A DNA stretch of 34,263 nucleotides from Bacteroidota bacterium (GTDB lineage: Bacteria; Bacteroidota; Bacteroidia; Flavobacteriales; Flavobacteriaceae), in assembly GCA_012522045.1 (NCBI GenBank), contig JAAYLC010000058.1, positions 1 through 34,263 of the forward strand. Reading direction: 5' to 3'. A program made the position numbers and the translations under genes. The stretch's first letter is position 1, and each line of letters opens with the position of its first letter. The notes below the pieces were generated by a model that saw nothing but the letters and a program-made list of their open reading frames with translations, was not told where the DNA came from and did no database searches. Below, one piece after another: positions 33,276 through 34,263 of the stretch.

Positions 33276-33325
33276 GCGTTGGCTTGTGGGTCGGCAAAAC
33301 CAAATGTGCTTGAATGTGCGTTGGC
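33276..33325. repeat. right flank GCGTTGGC repeats
   Basis: GCGTTGGCTTGTG at 33276-33288 and GCGTTGGC at 33318-33325, same orientation and order as at 22499-22511 and 22586-22593 on the other side of the defence block. The 13-base copies are identical, and both are followed within 12 bases by GGCAAA. Confidence 0.7.
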
Positions 33326-33339
33326 TTTTTACACTGAGC

Positions 33340-33473
33340 GATAACGTGATGCGACTACGCGCCGGGCGGGGCTTTTTACTAAAATTGTTCTTTTGGAAAC
33401 GCTCATTTCTCGCATCCGTAATCTGTCAACCGAAGACGGTTTTCCCGCCTGGCGCATAGCCGCTGTTAGGGCC
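33340..33473. repeat. attC-like imperfect palindrome, site 2
   Basis: Outer cores GATAAC (33340-33345) and GTTAGGGCC (33465-33473) enclose GC-rich arms 33351-33370 and 33444-33463, complementary at 17 of 20 positions, with a 73-base loop. A smaller perfect hairpin, AACCG (33428-33432) with CGGTT (33437-33441), lies inside the loop. The arms share no long identity with site 1 but the layout is the same: core, arm, loop, arm, core. The local GC content is clearly above that of the window. Confidence 0.65.
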
Positions 33474-33622
33474 GTTATTTATTTCGGTTTCTGTTGTTTT
33501 TTTAATCCGTTGCGTTTTTTTCGACTGCGACCTTTGCAAACGCAAAATTATTTTCGGGTTAGGAAACGACTTTTGCAAAATTATGAGATAATCCGCCGTT
33601 GCTTTTTTATTTTTTTTAATCT
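33474..33622. other. T-rich leader between site 2 and the 147-residue gene
   Basis: No gene. It is T-rich on the plus strand with several T runs, and GCAAAATTAT occurs twice (near 33542 and 33576). On the minus strand this is the 3' flank of the 147-residue gene, and its A-runs give no T-tract terminator. Small open frames here are shadows of repeat-rich DNA. Confidence 0.4.
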
Positions 33623-34066
33623 TTACTTGTCACTCAAGTTTAAATAGTAAAGCTTTGCAGCCTCCTCAATTTCGTGACCAAAACTATCGTCAAATGAAAA
33701 TGAATTTAATGTCCATTTATCATTTGCTTTATAGAATTTAAAAGTAAATCTAAGTGGTTGTCTGTCATATTTTACTAAATATGAATATAATACAAAACTT
33801 TCTGAGAATTTTTTCTTGGTGATAAGTTCGTACCCGTAATATTTTCCCATATAACTTTCTGTAAATCCATTAACGGAAGATACGATATTGGCAATTCCAT
33901 CTTTTATTCTTTCTGTCCATTTGTTTGTTGCGTATAAATCTTTAACGGCTTTTCCCGCATCTTTTTCATAAGTAACAAAAAAATCATTTATTAGATTTTC
34001 TGGACTAGATTGAGCAAATAGACTTCCAGAAGTGGTAATCAGTAATACAATTAATAGTTTTTTCAT
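33623..34066 (-). CDS. small exported protein of unknown function
   Basis: A 147-residue protein with a signal peptide 'MKKLLIVLLITTSGSLFAQ'. I do not recognise a family. The mature part has an N-terminal helix pair ('SPENLINDFFVTYEKDAGKA', 'LYATNKWTERIKDGIANI') and then alternating beta strands with aromatic residues ('GYELITKKKFSESFVLYSYL', 'PLRFTFKFYKANDKWTL'). This order resembles small NTF2-like or DUF-type periplasmic domains, which is only an impression. It stands alone between inverted cores GTTAGGGCC (33465-33473) and GGCCCTAAC (34133-34141), exact 9-base inverted copies. No promoter match was found in its leader. Confidence 0.7.
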   Translation of the reverse strand: MKKLLIVLLITTSGSLFAQSSPENLINDFFVTYEKDAGKAVKDLYATNKWTERIKDGIANIVSSVNGFTESYMGKYYGYELITKKKFSESFVLYSYLVKYDRQPLRFTFKFYKANDKWTLNSFSFDDSFGHEIEEAAKLYYLNLSDK

Positions 34067-34132
34067 TTTATTTTTTTTGGTTAAATTAAATTCCCGAGTT
34101 GTTCTTTTTACTGGAAATGGTTTTTTATAATG

Positions 34133-34172
34133 GGCCCTAACGTCAGTTCGTCTAAAAACCCTTTATGGGTTT
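34133..34172. repeat. right boundary core GGCCCTAAC and compact hairpin
   Basis: GGCCCTAAC (34133-34141) is the exact inverted copy of GTTAGGGCC at 33465-33473. It is followed by a compact hairpin, AAACCC (34156-34161) and GGGTTT (34167-34172), with a 5-base loop. This mirrors the left boundary at 21667-21705, where a compact hairpin lies on the outer side of the core. Confidence 0.55.
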
Positions 34173-34263
34173 AATTAGGATTTAAAAATAGGCAAATATT
34201 TTAAATATAAGCCCTTGAATTAAGCAACTGTAGCAAATTTGTATTTTAACTTTAGGATAATTA

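Larger units (their letters stand above)
21664..34172. mobile_element. putative cassette-array-like genomic region
   Basis: Three gene blocks, all on the minus strand, are separated or bounded by short GTTA-NN-GCC-type cores and palindromes: hairpin, GTTATAGCC, DUF1648 gene, GGCTATAAC, long palindrome, GTTAGGC, defence operon, GATAAC, long palindrome, GTTAGGGCC, 147-residue gene, GGCCCTAAC, hairpin. Read on the minus strand, each block ends in a core, then a palindrome, then a second core, as in integron cassettes with attC sites. No integrase or transposase lies in the window, and most cores deviate from the canonical GTTRRRY, so this is a structural resemblance and not proof of an integron. 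Confidence 0.35.

Noticed and set aside
33202-33647. Two plus-strand frames of about 85 residues across attC-like site 2
   Set aside because: They read through the palindromic arms and T-rich DNA, with no homologue-like pattern and no start signals.

Overview
The window is a low-GC chromosomal segment from a member of the Bacteroidota, most likely a flavobacterium-type organism. The support is gene content (GH3-family protein, AcnA-type aconitase, DoxD-DoxA fusion, four-helix-bundle protein, 2TM-domain protein), signal peptides ending in FSQ or FAQ, and several promoter elements of the form TAnnTTTG, the -7 box typical of this phylum. No rRNA or tRNA gene was seen.

The first two thirds (about 1-21400) is ordinary chromosome. 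It starts inside the 3' end of an AsmA-like gene. Then come a DUF2797 protein, a GH3-family protein, aconitase, a macro-domain ADP-ribose hydrolase, a class V aminotransferase, a translationally coupled 2TM protein/dihydrofolate reductase pair, a fructosamine-kinase-like protein, a SulP transporter, cardiolipin synthase, an HdeD-like membrane protein, an alpha/beta hydrolase and a DoxD-DoxA fusion. Next is a run of exported proteins, including an M48 metalloprotease coupled to a 529-residue protein of unknown role. A DUF1801 gene near 20.0-20.3 kb carries an in-frame amber codon.

From about 21660 to 34175 the organisation changes. All genes lie on the minus strand in blocks bounded by short cores of the form GTTA-NN-GCC. 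Between blocks sit long imperfect palindromes (22255-22410 and 33340-33473) built like integron attC sites: two outer cores, two inner arms of 16-20 bases, and a 70-95 base loop. Small blocks hold a DUF1648/SdpI-like membrane protein and a 147-residue exported protein. The central block, about 11 kb, holds what looks like a DNA-defence operon. In order of transcription it has an XRE regulator, a PLD-nuclease/SNF2-helicase protein, an AlbA_2/HATPase protein, a four-helix-bundle protein flanked by inverted heptamer arrays, an Eco57I-type DNA methylase split by an in-frame amber codon at the start of its recognition domain, and an HD-domain dNTP triphosphohydrolase. The first three overlap by 4 bp each.

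The most interesting points are these. (1) The cassette-like architecture with attC-like palindromes, in a window with no integrase. (2) The combination of a PLD-translocase, a methylase and a dGTPase-family enzyme in one regulated unit. (3) The amber codon that cuts the recognition domain from the methylase. (4) The inverted heptamer arrays around the four-helix-bundle gene. (5) A seven-copy TATCGG array behind the AlbA_2 gene. All functions are inferred from sequence motifs; no database search was possible.
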